A stretch of 27,228 nt of DNA from Chara braunii (Eukaryota > Streptophyta > Charophyceae > Charales > Characeae). The position numbers and the translations under genes were made by a program. Where the stretch lies: positions 1,882,993 to 1,910,220 of the forward strand of contig BFEA01000031.1 of NCBI GenBank assembly GCA_003427395.1, in the 5' to 3' direction. Each line of letters starts with the position of its first letter. Positions within the stretch are counted from its first letter, which is position 1. The notes under the pieces were generated by a model. That model saw only the letters and a list, made by a program, of their open reading frames with translations, was not told the origin of the DNA and did not search any database. This document shows, piece by piece, positions 11,221 to 19,998 of the stretch.

Positions 11221-11354
11221 AGGTACCGACTTACCTACCACTTGAGTGTTTCCCCCGCCACGACCCTCAGATGTCGCGGCCATAGCTAGGTACCGGCCTA
11301 CCCTGCCACTTGAGTGTTTTCCCCGCCTCGACCCTCAATGTCACGACCACGGCT
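11221..11354. repeat. Two 67-bp tandem units inside element C copy 1
   Basis: AGGTACCGR starts at 11221 and 11288, and a related AAGTACCGG at 11355. Each unit continues through CCACTTGAGTGTTT, CCCGCC and CGACCCTCA to a GGCCATAGCT or GACCACGGCT end. The same two units, equally spaced, are in copy 2 at 26704 and 26771, so the duplication predates the spread of the element. Confidence 0.85.
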
Positions 11355-11525
11355 AAGTACCGGCCCTTAGGGCCTTTCAATTAACCAAGTACCCTGACGG
11401 GTCGCACACACACTCAAGCCGACAAGCACTCAGGCAGGCATGCCGGCCGACAAGCGTGCTCGCACGCAGACTTAGAAACGGGCTCAGGCCACTAGGCGGA
11501 CTGAGCCCCACTTCAATATGTATCT

Positions 11526-11646
11526 GAGCTGCTCCTCTTCTAACCGAAGTAGGAGCTAGCTCAGTGGGTTTCGGTGTGGGTTGAGGATCAAGTGACTTGG
11601 GGATCGAATCCATCCGACGCCAAGGTAGCTCCTTTGGCAAGGAGCT
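11526..11646 (+). other. Four alternating AGGAGCT/AGCTCCT segments around box A
   Basis: GAGCTGCTCCTCTTC pairs with GAAGTAGGAGCTAGCTC (11526-11562, about 15 bp with two one-base bulges, TAACC loop). AGCTCCTT pairs with AAGGAGCT (11627-11646, 8 bp, TGGC loop). The inner AGGAGCT (11551) can instead pair with AGCTCCT (11627), which is the tRNA-like acceptor fold. The four segments therefore allow mutually exclusive structures. Elements A and B keep versions of the same order. Confidence 0.6.
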
Positions 11647-11789
11647 CATCTTTTGTTTCACCCGATTTCAATAGGCCGGGACTTGAACCCGTGACCTCGA
11701 GATCGGAGTTAGTTAGAGTTCGTGGCTGCAGTTAGCCCCGTTTGAGAAACGGGGGCATGACACTTGGCGGATCAGGAAAGTTAGATAGT

Positions 11790-11870
11790 TAAATTCTTTT
11801 TTTTTTTTTTTTTTTTCTGATTCTAGTTTATTTCTTATTTCTTATTTTTTTTTATTTCTTACCTCTTACG
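11790..11870. repeat. T-rich tract right of element C
   Basis: A run of about twenty T followed by a TTTCTTATTTCTTATTT-like stretch. A comparable T-rich stretch follows element A (about 3208-3260). If the elements are transcribed from the minus strand, this would be an A-rich leader rather than a tail, so its relation to mobility is unclear. Confidence 0.7.
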
Positions 11871-11879
11871 TTTCGATTC

Positions 11880-12600
11880 TCGTTGTTCCTCACAAAATTC
11901 CCGAAACTATGACTGATGAATCTGCCACAGAATCCGGGCCGATTCATTCCAACGAAATTCAGTCCGCTCCGGATGCGGCACGAGCGATTCGGCCTGGCAC
12001 TCTCGGGCATGGAAAGCCAAGGAGAGGCGCACGAGGAAACTGGGAGTGGGGAGCGCCCACGTACAGGGATCGGTATCGAACGGGAGTGGGAGATGGCTGC
12101 ATGGCGAATGCTCGACCGATGGCAATGGAGATGGGGTAAAAGCGCGATCAGGCGGGGGTAGAGCGCGCAAAGGAAAGGAGGTGATCACACGAGAGGAAGG
12201 AGGTAAGTGAAGGAGAAGAAGAAGACGGAGAAGGGGTGAGAGCAACGTACCTGGCCTTGGAATCGATGGCGGCAATGTCCCGCGAGAAACGGCGAGGGGA
12301 GATAGTGCACGCCAGCAGAGGAGGTAGCGTGCGGAGAGCAGTGAAGGTGGTGCGCGGGGAGCAGAGAAGGAGCGTGCGCGCAACTGATTGAAGAAAACTG
12401 ACGTGCGATAAGAGGAGTAGAAGTAGTAGTAGTAGTAGGAGAAGGGAGAGGAGGAGAGGAGATAGTACTTACCTGACATGGAAAGACGACGACGACGACG
12501 ACGGAGACCACGATGAGGATAACGAGGACTACTACGATGACGATAACTACGAAGGTGGCAAAGGGAGAAAGATCCGGTAAGTCTTCTAATCCCTCGACTA
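11880..12600. other. GC-rich purine-skewed block, no gene recognised
   Basis: Minus-strand frames of 190 aa (11907-12479) and 108 aa (12185-12511) overlap in different registers and are rich in Ser, Pro, Leu and Arg with no domain. A plus-strand frame without ATG (12392-12574) reads six Asp then a D/E/Y/N-rich segment, from (GAC)n at about 12485-12502. Minus-strand splice-donor-like words lie at 12245-12253 and 12467-12475, and a plus-strand GGTAAGT near 12575. Coding use of any of these is possible but unsupported. Confidence 0.4.
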
Positions 12601-12693
12601 GCTCCCGTGATCTTCCACCGGTAGGATGATAAAATCGAATGAACCTACCGTTAGATCGTGGAAGTATCCACTACTGCTTGTGTGCGAGTAAGT

Positions 12694-12695
<2 letters not shown>

Positions 12696-12739
<44 letters not shown>
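12696..12739. repeat. (GT)n microsatellite, left edge of gap
   Basis: Uninterrupted GT dinucleotides running straight into the N run. Confidence 0.97.
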
Positions 12740-13304
12740 NNNNNNNNNNNNNNNNNNNNNNNNNNNNNNNNNNNNNNNNNNNNNNNNNNNNNNNNNNNNN
12801 NNNNNNNNNNNNNNNNNNNNNNNNNNNNNNNNNNNNNNNNNNNNNNNNNNNNNNNNNNNNNNNNNNNNNNNNNNNNNNNNNNNNNNNNNNNNNNNNNNNN
12901 NNNNNNNNNNNNNNNNNNNNNNNNNNNNNNNNNNNNNNNNNNNNNNNNNNNNNNNNNNNNNNNNNNNNNNNNNNNNNNNNNNNNNNNNNNNNNNNNNNNN
13001 NNNNNNNNNNNNNNNNNNNNNNNNNNNNNNNNNNNNNNNNNNNNNNNNNNNNNNNNNNNNNNNNNNNNNNNNNNNNNNNNNNNNNNNNNNNNNNNNNNNN
13101 NNNNNNNNNNNNNNNNNNNNNNNNNNNNNNNNNNNNNNNNNNNNNNNNNNNNNNNNNNNNNNNNNNNNNNNNNNNNNNNNNNNNNNNNNNNNNNNNNNNN
13201 NNNNNNNNNNNNNNNNNNNNNNNNNNNNNNNNNNNNNNNNNNNNNNNNNNNNNNNNNNNNNNNNNNNNNNNNNNNNNNNNNNNNNNNNNNNNNNNNNNNN
13301 NNNN
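12740..13304. other. Assembly gap (565 N)
   Basis: All bases are N. The left flank is (GT)n and the right flank is (AG)n, so the missing bases are probably an expanded compound microsatellite. Open frames drawn across the gap (for example 12598-13452 minus, 12639-13628 plus) are artefacts. Confidence 0.99.

Positions 13305-13369
<65 letters not shown>
13305..13369. repeat. (AG)n microsatellite, right edge of gap
   Basis: Uninterrupted AG dinucleotides starting at the last N. Confidence 0.97.
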
Positions 13370-13371
<2 letters not shown>

Positions 13372-13849
13372 GGGCGAACATACACAGAGAAGTGAGAGAA
13401 AGAGAGAGGGGGGGGGGACTGTGCCAAGCTGTTCATTATGTGACTCTGACACGTGCTACTTCGTTTCTTCCGTACCTTTTGCCTTCCTGTAAATGTTCCA
13501 AGATGTACGTCCGACATTATGACTTTCATGTCAATGCTACTCCCGACAAGTCCCCCAGCCGAAGAGCAACTACACTATGCTACTTCATCGATAAGATGAA
13601 CACGAATCTAATGAATCTACCGCCATAACAAAGAAATTTGTACTATTACTACATTATGCTTGACGGGAGAGATAGAGAGATGAAGAGCACAAGGAAAAGC
13701 TTGACGGGAGAGATAGGCGCACGCAATAGTGGAAAGAGGATGCGCTTGAGTGATGGGATGAGCGGTATAGCTGGAGAGGAGGTTAGCGCACGACATATCG
13801 AGAGAGAAGAAGGAGACACGTGTAAAACCAGGCGCAAGAAGAAGAAAAC

Positions 13850-13850
<1 letters not shown>
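13370..13850. other. Unique sequence, no gene recognised
   Basis: Contains a small direct repeat, CTTGACGGGAGAGATAG, at about 13659 and again at about 13701, then purine-rich sequence leading into the trinucleotide repeats. Nothing else is recognised. Confidence 0.5.

Positions 13851-13883
<33 letters not shown>
13851..13883. repeat. (ATG)n microsatellite
   Basis: Eleven ATG/TGA-phase trinucleotides in a row. Poly-Met, poly-His and poly-Ile runs in the overlapping frames derive from it. Confidence 0.96.
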
Positions 13884-13885
<2 letters not shown>

Positions 13886-14133
13886 GAGGGAAGAAGAAGA
13901 AGAAGAAGAGGAGGAAGAGGAAAAAGAAGAGGGAAGATGAAGAAGAAGAAGAAGAGGAAGAAGAAGAAGAAAGAAGAAGAAGAAGAAGAAGAAGAAGAAG
14001 AAGAAGAAGAAGAAAAAGAAGAAGAAGAAAGAAGAAAAAGAAGAAGAAAAAGAAGTAGAAGAAGAAGAAGAAGAAGAAGAAGAAGAAGAAGAAGAAGAAG
14101 AAGAAGAAGAAGAAGAAGAAGGAGGAGAAGGAG
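13884..14133. repeat. Imperfect (GAA)n homopurine tract
   Basis: About 250 bases of nearly pure A/G on the plus strand, mostly GAA with AAAAG and GAG interruptions. It generates spurious poly-Glu, poly-Arg, poly-Ser and poly-Phe frames on both strands. The mirror-symmetric homopurine sequence could form triplex or H-DNA. Confidence 0.95.
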
Positions 14134-14429
14134 AGAGACGGGGGGAAAAATTCACTTACCTGCCATCCGCACGATCGTTGAGTGTGTGCATGTGCCTGTT
14201 GAGCTCCCCACACTATGATCGATATGTTGCGAGTTGAGACGGGTCAAGCTATGTGGGAAAGAGGGAGAGAAAGAGGGAGAGACTGTAGCGATTCACTGGG
14301 TGCAAAGTGACAGCGGTGAGACAGGGGCCGCATTGATGTGCATGGGCGTAGCGCAGTCTGTGACGGGTCCCTATCGTAAGTGCGTTCTTCCGACAGAGAC
14401 AGGTGTAGCGTTGTCTCCTCGACTTTCAT

Positions 14430-14720
14430 TACTGATGTATGTGTGTGTGTTGTAATGGTCACTGTACACAGCCCGTGAGTGTGTATTGTAGTGTTCACTG
14501 TACATGGCTGTGTTTTTCTCCTCGACTTTCGTTACTGTTGTATGTGTGTATGTGTGTATGTTGTAATGTTTACTATACACGATCCGTGTGTGTGTGTTGT
14601 AATGTTTACTATACACGATCCGTGTGTGTGTGTTGTAATGTTTACTATACACGATCCGTGTGTGTGTGTTGTAGTATTCGTTGTACACGACTGTGCTGTA
14701 ATGTTCATTATGCATAGCTC
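14430..14720. repeat. 36-bp minisatellite
   Basis: Three near-identical units are anchored by GATCCG at 14581, 14617 and 14653, each with TGTAATGTTTACTATACAC and a GT run. Three or four diverged units flank them. Because 36 is divisible by three and the unit lacks stops in several frames, 12-residue peptide repeats appear on both strands (for example 14371-14715 minus and 14439-14717 plus). There is no sign that either is a gene. Confidence 0.9.
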
Positions 14721-14917
14721 GTGTGCATGTACGGGTGCGTGTGTATGTGTATGAAAGGAGGAGAAAAAAAGGGGAAGAGAGTGAGAGAAAAGCTTACCTG
14801 GTCGCAACTGACCACCGCCCCGAATAGAACCCCGACATTAAGCTAACTAGTATACATTCATTACTATTTTACTTAATAAAGTTATCTTATTATTTATTAT
14901 TATTACGGATATATTAT

Positions 14918-14918
14918 C

Positions 14919-14971
<53 letters not shown>
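14918..14971. repeat. (TTA)n microsatellite 1
   Basis: About 18 TTA units, followed by GTGAGGGACGAGCCC and a CAAGGGGGCCCTATCAGACG segment that resembles the sequence after the tract at 17495-17550. Confidence 0.95.
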
Positions 14972-15074
14972 GTGAGGGACGAGCCCACAAGGGGGCCCTA
15001 TCAGACGTCACATGATCAGGGTGCCTGGGGTAAACGGGCGATCGATGGCCTTCAGGCAGGAGATGAGTGTGTGG

Positions 15075-15220
15075 GTGATCAAGGTCTGAGTGAGGGTAAC
15101 TAGATACGTACCCGGTGCATGAAAAGAGGTCGGCTATGGTGTTGACAGTCATGTACGTTGGTCTTCGAGAGTTGAAGTGAGCCTGCTGTGTGAACACAGT
15201 TGTAGGAAGGATAGTCAGAT
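15075..15220. repeat. Diverged duplicated segment, copy 1
   Basis: Aligns with 15910-16050 at roughly four positions in five. Shared words include GTCTGAGTGAGGGT, GATACGTACCCGGT, GGTGTTGACAGTC, TTGGTCTTC and AAGTGAGCCTG, in the same order. The downstream parts (15385-15450 and 16050-16110) also share a CTGGGCRCT...ACTTTGG arrangement, with copy 1 carrying about 170 additional bases. Confidence 0.75.
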
Positions 15221-15299
15221 AGAGTAGACTGGATGGAGTGGTTCTTGGGTGCATGTGGCATCTGTGAGCTGGGGAACGAGGTTGTGAGTGGTACGAGAG

Positions 15300-15308
15300 A
15301 CATACCTG
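15300..15308 (-). promoter_or_regulatory. Splice-donor-like word, minus strand
   Basis: The minus strand reads CAGGTATGT here. It belongs to a set of similar words at 12245, 12467, 14154, 14792 and 17446, most of them followed on the minus strand by pyrimidine-rich sequence. No acceptor or exon could be paired with them. Confidence 0.25.
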
Positions 15309-15620
15309 GTGCTTGAGGCGAACGACATTTGGCCGGGATGTGCTCGTACTTCGAGGAGCTGTTGATGTCATCAGCGACATTGTAGACAGTCTAGATAGGA
15401 TCTGCCATCTGTAGTCTGGGCGCTAAGCGCCAGATAGGATATCAACTTTGGTTCTTCGTTGATGATGATGATGAGACTATTCCAGCACTGTCAATTATGA
15501 GCGTTTGGCGTGCTCTTATTTGGTGAAACTCGTGATGCAATTCTGCTTTTGGTTCGAGGTCACGATCGTGTGGTCTCATGTGTATGACGCTGCTTGGTTT
15601 CAGAAAGTTCGCCATCGTTC

Positions 15621-15621
<1 letters not shown>

Positions 15622-15674
<53 letters not shown>
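15622..15674. repeat. (TTA)n microsatellite 2
   Basis: About 18 units, preceded by a segment (about 15510-15550) resembling 18355-18395 upstream of tract 5. Confidence 0.95.
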
Positions 15675-15708
15675 GATTACTATCATTATTATGATGTTTT
15701 TAATCTAG

Positions 15709-15713
<5 letters not shown>

Positions 15714-15743
<30 letters not shown>
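15714..15743. repeat. (AT)n microsatellite
   Basis: About 15 AT units. A second, longer AT tract lies at 15819-15864, with about 75 bases of unique sequence between. Confidence 0.95.
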
Positions 15744-15747
<4 letters not shown>

Positions 15748-15816
15748 CACAGCCCCTCGTTTGTTGTCCTCTTCTCTCTCTCTGCCTACGGTTTACCGGG
15801 CAGTTCTGTTTGTGAC

Positions 15817-15818
<2 letters not shown>

Positions 15819-15864
<46 letters not shown>
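15819..15864. repeat. (AT)n microsatellite
   Basis: About 23 TA units. Its right border precedes the duplicated segment at 15910. Confidence 0.95.
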
Positions 15865-15866
<2 letters not shown>

Positions 15867-15909
15867 AGAAGACGGGCGGTCTGGTGGTGTCAGGGAAGGA
15901 AGCGAGAAT

Positions 15910-16050
15910 GGGGTCATCAAAGGTCTGATTGAGGGTGACGAGATACATACCCGGTACATGAAGAGGTGTTGGCTGATGGTGTTGACAGTCGTGTATATTG
16001 GTCTTCAGGTGTCGAAGTAAGCCTGTTGCGTGAACCGGCTGTAGGTAGGA
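15910..16050. repeat. Diverged duplicated segment, copy 2
   Basis: Partner of 15075-15220, offset about 835 bases in the same orientation. The similarity shows that this part of the window grew by local segmental duplication. Confidence 0.75.
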
Positions 16051-16275
16051 TAGGCGTGTATTGCAGGCTGGGCACTGGGCACCAAACAGAGAGGAGCGAC
16101 TTTGGATACTGTGTTGGTGTGGCCTATGGGCTTGAGCATTGGCTCATTACTTCATTGTATTGCTCTATATGGATGGGTTCTCAATGCTTTTGTACTCTCT
16201 GCTTGGACATAACCTTGTGGACATCTGTGTGATTTCGCAACTTTGGCTTTCTGTATAATGATCACGCTCGTATTC

Positions 16276-16331
16276 CTTATTATTATTATTATTATCATTA
16301 TTATCATTATTATCATTATTATTATTATTAT
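16276..16331. repeat. (TTA)n microsatellite 3, with ATC interruptions
   Basis: TTA units with three CAT interruptions, same orientation as the other four tracts. Confidence 0.93.
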
Positions 16332-16564
16332 ATTCAGGCTTGTCTTTTTCGATACTCAGCATGCATGTGAACAGATAGCAGTCACACTGGCAGTATCCCC
16401 ACGCAAAGCTCAGAAATAACATAACCAAACATATAGGTTAGATCCAAGCTCGTCTTCAACAGCTATGGTACCCATGCAACCAACCAAGATTCCCCTTTAG
16501 TTACTGTATCCCCAACAACCATACACACATAGGGGAAGAAAGGGATGACATATGAGACATACAA

Positions 16565-16735
16565 TCATACATACAGACAGACAGACACAAGCAAACAGAC
16601 AGACAGATGGATACAGACATACGCAGATAGACAAGACTAACATACAGACAGAAAACCGGACAAACAACCGGACAGAAAACCGGACAGACAACCGGACAGA
16701 TAGATTGACAAACACAGACAGCATACAAACAGCAT
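16565..16735. repeat. (ACAG)n-like repeat with a 12-bp sub-array
   Basis: Degenerate ACAGACAG repeats. At about 16649-16700 a 12-bp unit, close to AACCGGACAGAC, is present four times. Confidence 0.9.
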
Positions 16736-16737
16736 GA

Positions 16738-17060
16738 CCTGCGCCACATCATCACTGTTGACAGGTGGCTGGCGCCACATCAGTAATGTCGACAGGTGGC
16801 CGGTGCCACATCAGTAGTGTCGATAGGTGGCCTGTGCCACAGTAGCAGTGTAGACGGGTGGCATGCGCCACATCAGCTCTGCAGAGGCTGGCGACATCAA
16901 CAACGTAGGCTGATGGTCTGCACTACAGCGGCGGTATGCACAAGTGGCATCAACCACAACAGCAATGCTGACAAATAGGTGGCAGTGCCACAGCAGCAGA
17001 GACAGGTGGCCTGCACCACGTCAACAATGAGTATAGGTGGCATGTGTCACGTCAGCGGAG
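16738..17060 (+). repeat. 31-bp hairpin-forming minisatellite
   Basis: The unit starts at 16761, 16792, 16823 and 16854 (period exactly 31), and then continues with degenerate units to about 17060, around ten copies in all. Each good unit contains GTGGC, a 3-4 base spacer and GCCAC, so it can fold by itself. The spacers differ (TGGC, CGGT, CTGT, ATGC, AGT) while the arms stay. In the unit near 17036 the right arm is GTCAC, keeping a G.T pair. Several central units (about 16885-16930) have lost the stem. Confidence 0.8.
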
Positions 17061-17489
17061 GCTGGCGCTCAGCAGCGCCGGGCCAGCATACTGCCACAGT
17101 CCTGCGTCATCGTCCGCGGTACCAGCACGCAGCCAGCGTCAAGCCGACATTAAAGCAACACAACAAGACTGAATGTTGACCTCCTCGCGACCAAGCTTTA
17201 TGTAGAGTTAGACGAGGCAATCGGGCCTCGGGTCTCCTACCCGTAGGCATACAGATTGACTCAGAACTGACGATCTGGACTGTGTACAGTTGCAAACTTC
17301 CGTTTGGTCCTGATGATGTCTGAGAACCTGCATACGCATAGACAAACACAAACAGCAACAGACAAACAAATCGACAGACAGACAATCACAGAGAAAGGGA
17401 CAAAAGAGAAGGAGGGGGAGAGACGGAGAGAAAGTGAAGAAATAAACTTACCTCGTCTATGCCGGCTGTCAACCCTGAGTGCAACAGAC

Positions 17490-17494
<5 letters not shown>

Positions 17495-17550
<56 letters not shown>
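17495..17550. repeat. (TTA)n microsatellite 4
   Basis: About 18 units followed by GTAGGGAATGTGCCC and a GGGGACCTTCTCAGAC segment similar to that after tract 1. Confidence 0.95.
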
Positions 17551-18454
17551 GTAGGGAATGTGCCCTCGCGGGGACCTTCTCAGACATGCAGATGTTCTGA
17601 GCAGGGACCCTCAGCAAGCCTCGTGCCCGCCCTAAGTGAAGGCGAACTTGAGTATCCACGAGAGAGGCTTGTCGCAACGTCTTCTAACGTGAGTCTCAGA
17701 CAGTTGTTGCACGCCTGTTGGTTACAAGGCAGCGTGAGCCTTTGCTGGCTCTCCTCTGAAGCAACAGCTACACAGCACAGTTAAGCTCAGAGCCCCGGTT
17801 GATTGCGCCATGGGTACCCACACATTCATTGCGAGCCCGACACATCACTAAGTAACCGAGGGCGACTGAGAATGCGGCATTGTCGACACATCTGCCCCGC
17901 GGGCCGATGCAGACGCAACGAACATTCAGAGCCTGGGTAATCCTGGGTGTGCCCAACTGTAAAGGGCCCAGACCCTCGACTGTTGAAACGAGCCTGGGCG
18001 CAGACACTGGGGAACGACCAGAAGTTACTGACAATGTCAACGGCCAGGCCTGAACAGTCCAGGATATTCTGACCTAGAAAAACAAATGCGGACACGCTGC
18101 TGCAAAACATCGCAAGTGTCAGCCTGTGTCAGCACTAGCTGGGGCGCGCTCGTAGGCATTAAGTGGTGTAAGGCACAACAACACAGCAGGGCGTTAGGAG
18201 CCATAGGCGGACTGCAACGCGCTAAGACAAAAAATGTCGGCGTAAGTGTTGGAGTTATGAACATTAGTCTACAAGGGCAAGTCGGTCTGTTGCAAGAGGA
18301 TAAGTAGAACAGGCAGGATGAGTACAATAGACTGGACGCCAGGTCATTATATCATTCTTATTTGGATGAAATCTTGGTGCATTTCGGCTGTCTAATTGTT
18401 ACATGACTAACAAAACTTCCGTATGATTATTGTAACTTAGTTTTCTATGTATAA

Positions 18455-18455
<1 letters not shown>
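17551..18455. other. Unique GC-moderate sequence, no gene recognised
   Basis: Open frames up to about 100 aa occur in several registers without a recognisable domain. The end (about 18355-18395) resembles 15510-15550, consistent with the segmental-duplication picture of this cluster. Confidence 0.5.

Positions 18456-18511
<56 letters not shown>
18456..18511. repeat. (TTA)n microsatellite 5
   Basis: About 18 units, marking the left border of the hairpin-rich field. Confidence 0.95.
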
Positions 18512-18513
<2 letters not shown>

Positions 18514-18545
18514 GTTGTTGTTTCATTACCTATATGTTTGTTTTG

Positions 18546-19068
18546 GTCTGATTGCTGACACAATCAGACATGTGCATGTGAACCCCATGCCTGACTAAGA
18601 TCCACTGCCTAAGTTCGCGCAAGCTGGCCTAGAGCAAGTGTGAGTGCAGATTGATTGATAAATGGATGTAGGACGGGTGATAGGATAAGGCTCCAGGGTG
18701 AGGAACATCCTATTACTCGTCTCTACGTGTGTACATATCTTAGATAGTTAGGTTGGCAGACTGAAGATGGGGTACTCCTGTGCGGGCCATCCCATGGTCT
18801 GTCTAAATCTGAACCAGTTAGACTAAAACAAGTGGTAGGATACTCATGTCTGAGTTATCCTACTGCTTGAGTAAGTATGAGGTGAAGGTTTCTGTCGGAA
18901 TCTTCTTACTTCATACTTACATTTGATCGGACTATATTGAAGTCCACTAATAGAACTGAAGTTCACATCGCTGAACTTCGTGTGGGGCGATAGTGAGGGA
19001 GGTGTTGAGATCTTGTGACCTGTGTGTATTTGCAGGTCATTTTAATCAAGGAGACTCATCATGAGTCT
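18546..19068 (+). other. Hairpin field, part 1
   Basis: Stems in order: GTCTGATTG/CAATCAGAC (18546-18569); a 14-bp stem with two G.T wobbles, ACGGGTGATAGGAT against ATCCTATTACTCGT (18673-18720); CAGAC..GATGG/CCATC..GTCTG (18751-18815); about 17 bp with two wobbles and a bulge (18830-18868); about 20 bp with several wobbles and TGTC loop (18873-18918); GGACT/AGTCC (18929-18945); GAAGTTCA/TGAACTTC (18958-18979); GACCTG/CAGGTC (19017-19038); AGACTCAT/ATGAGTCT (19052-19068). Loops are short and lower stems unrelated. Wobbles are G.T on the plus strand, favouring plus-strand RNA. No open frame. Confidence 0.7.
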
Positions 19069-19069
19069 A

Positions 19070-19990
19070 TAAAAGTCTACATGCTATTGTCATATGGTAA
19101 CAGGTTGGTTTACCAACTCAACCCTCACCCACCCTTTACACCCACACTTTGCATCTACCCTTCAACTAAATGGCATTTCTGATTTACGGGTCAGTGTCTG
19201 AAGGGTCTAAGTTTGATTCAAAGAGGTCCTTGAATAACTGAGTCGAAATGAGAATGTCTTGTTAAGGGGTTTCAAAAGCATCAGTGTAGTGTGTGTGAGA
19301 GTGAATGAATGGTTGACTCTGTTAGGACTGTGAAATGATTGACTATTGTTTGCAGGTCAGTAAGAAGACCAACCACGTGCTATTCACTCTACTCGCATTG
19401 CTGAACTTATGTTGAGCCTCGACTCAGACATTTCGTCGACTCGTAACCTTTGTACATTTGGTTTGGATGTTTCGACTTTACTCCTTGATGCTGAATAGAT
19501 TAGGAAAATTCGCAAGGCCATGAGCCTATTCTTTTATTCTGATGCATATTCGACAGGCCACGAGCCTACCTTTGGTCATGATGTTTGCTTGAAAGGCTAA
19601 GAGCGTATTGATTGTTTTCTCTTTCGAAAGTTAAACTCAGTTCATTCCGATGTTTGCCTATGTTTGTCTAAAAATGTAAAAGACATCTCCTTGCCTCCAC
19701 AGTCTCAACTTTTGAAATGTATTCATTATGTTTGTATCACGCTGAAATAATTTTATAACATACATAAGTTGTGGGATATATGCAGATAAATTAAAAAATT
19801 AGTATGCGCGATAGATCGTCAGTCAAGTCGACCTGAACGGTAAGCCGGTTCGGGAGATCAGCACCCCGATACCGGACACGTAAACGGGTCAGTCTTAGGC
19901 ATTCAACTGCTCGTATACCTATGCTAAGGCGATCGAGAAAACGCCCTCGGCCGACCTACCTCTACATAGGCATGTAAAAGACTTCGCATG
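19070..19990. other. Low-structure stretch with a 40-bp three-copy repeat
   Basis: AGGCCATGAGCCT, AGGCCACGAGCCT and AGGCTAAGAGCG begin at 19515, 19555 and 19594, spacing 40 and 39, each with an AGGC/GCCT-type mini-stem except the last. The remainder is unique sequence without a recognised gene. Confidence 0.55.
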
Positions 19991-19998
19991 TGGGCCGG

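Larger units (their letters stand above)
10799..11757. mobile_element. Dispersed element C, copy 1
   Basis: From 10799 to 11732 this matches 26282-27228 at about 95% identity by hand count. Copy 2 carries a 12-bp insertion plus one extra base. It opens with an inverted repeat (11-bp arms CCAAATACCCT/AGGGTATTTGG, loop CACA), has two 67-bp internal direct repeats (11221, 11288, with a partial third at 11355), and near its right end a tRNA-like module. The module has box-A-like TAGCTCAGTGGG (11557-11568), minus-strand T-loop TTCGATC (about 11600-11612) and a second minus-strand T-arm CGGGTTCAAGTCCCG (11677-11691). A hairpin with 8-bp CCCCGTTT/AAACGGGG arms follows (11735-11756). No protein is encoded. 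Confidence 0.8.

Noticed and set aside
11551-11633. Plus-strand tRNA gene in element C
   Set aside because: The distance from the B-box-like word to the acceptor is 16 bases instead of about 3, and that word fits box B better on the minus strand.
11907-12479. 190-aa minus-strand open frame as a protein gene
   Set aside because: No domain, biased Ser/Pro/Leu/Arg/Tyr composition, overlaps another frame in the same block, and its ATG overlaps a donor-like word. GC-rich low-complexity sequence explains it.
12598-13628. Open frames of 236-329 residues across 12598-13628
   Set aside because: They are mostly N, flanked by dinucleotide repeats that read as Ser-Leu, Arg-Glu, His-Thr or Cys-Val. No real coding content.
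13617-14218. Poly-Glu, poly-Arg, poly-Phe and poly-Ser proteins
   Set aside because: Translations of the (GAA)n and (ATG)n tracts in different frames.
16738-17060. CRISPR array
   Set aside because: Period is 31 bp with the whole unit repeated and diverging. There are no unique spacers of regular length, no cas genes, and the context is eukaryotic.
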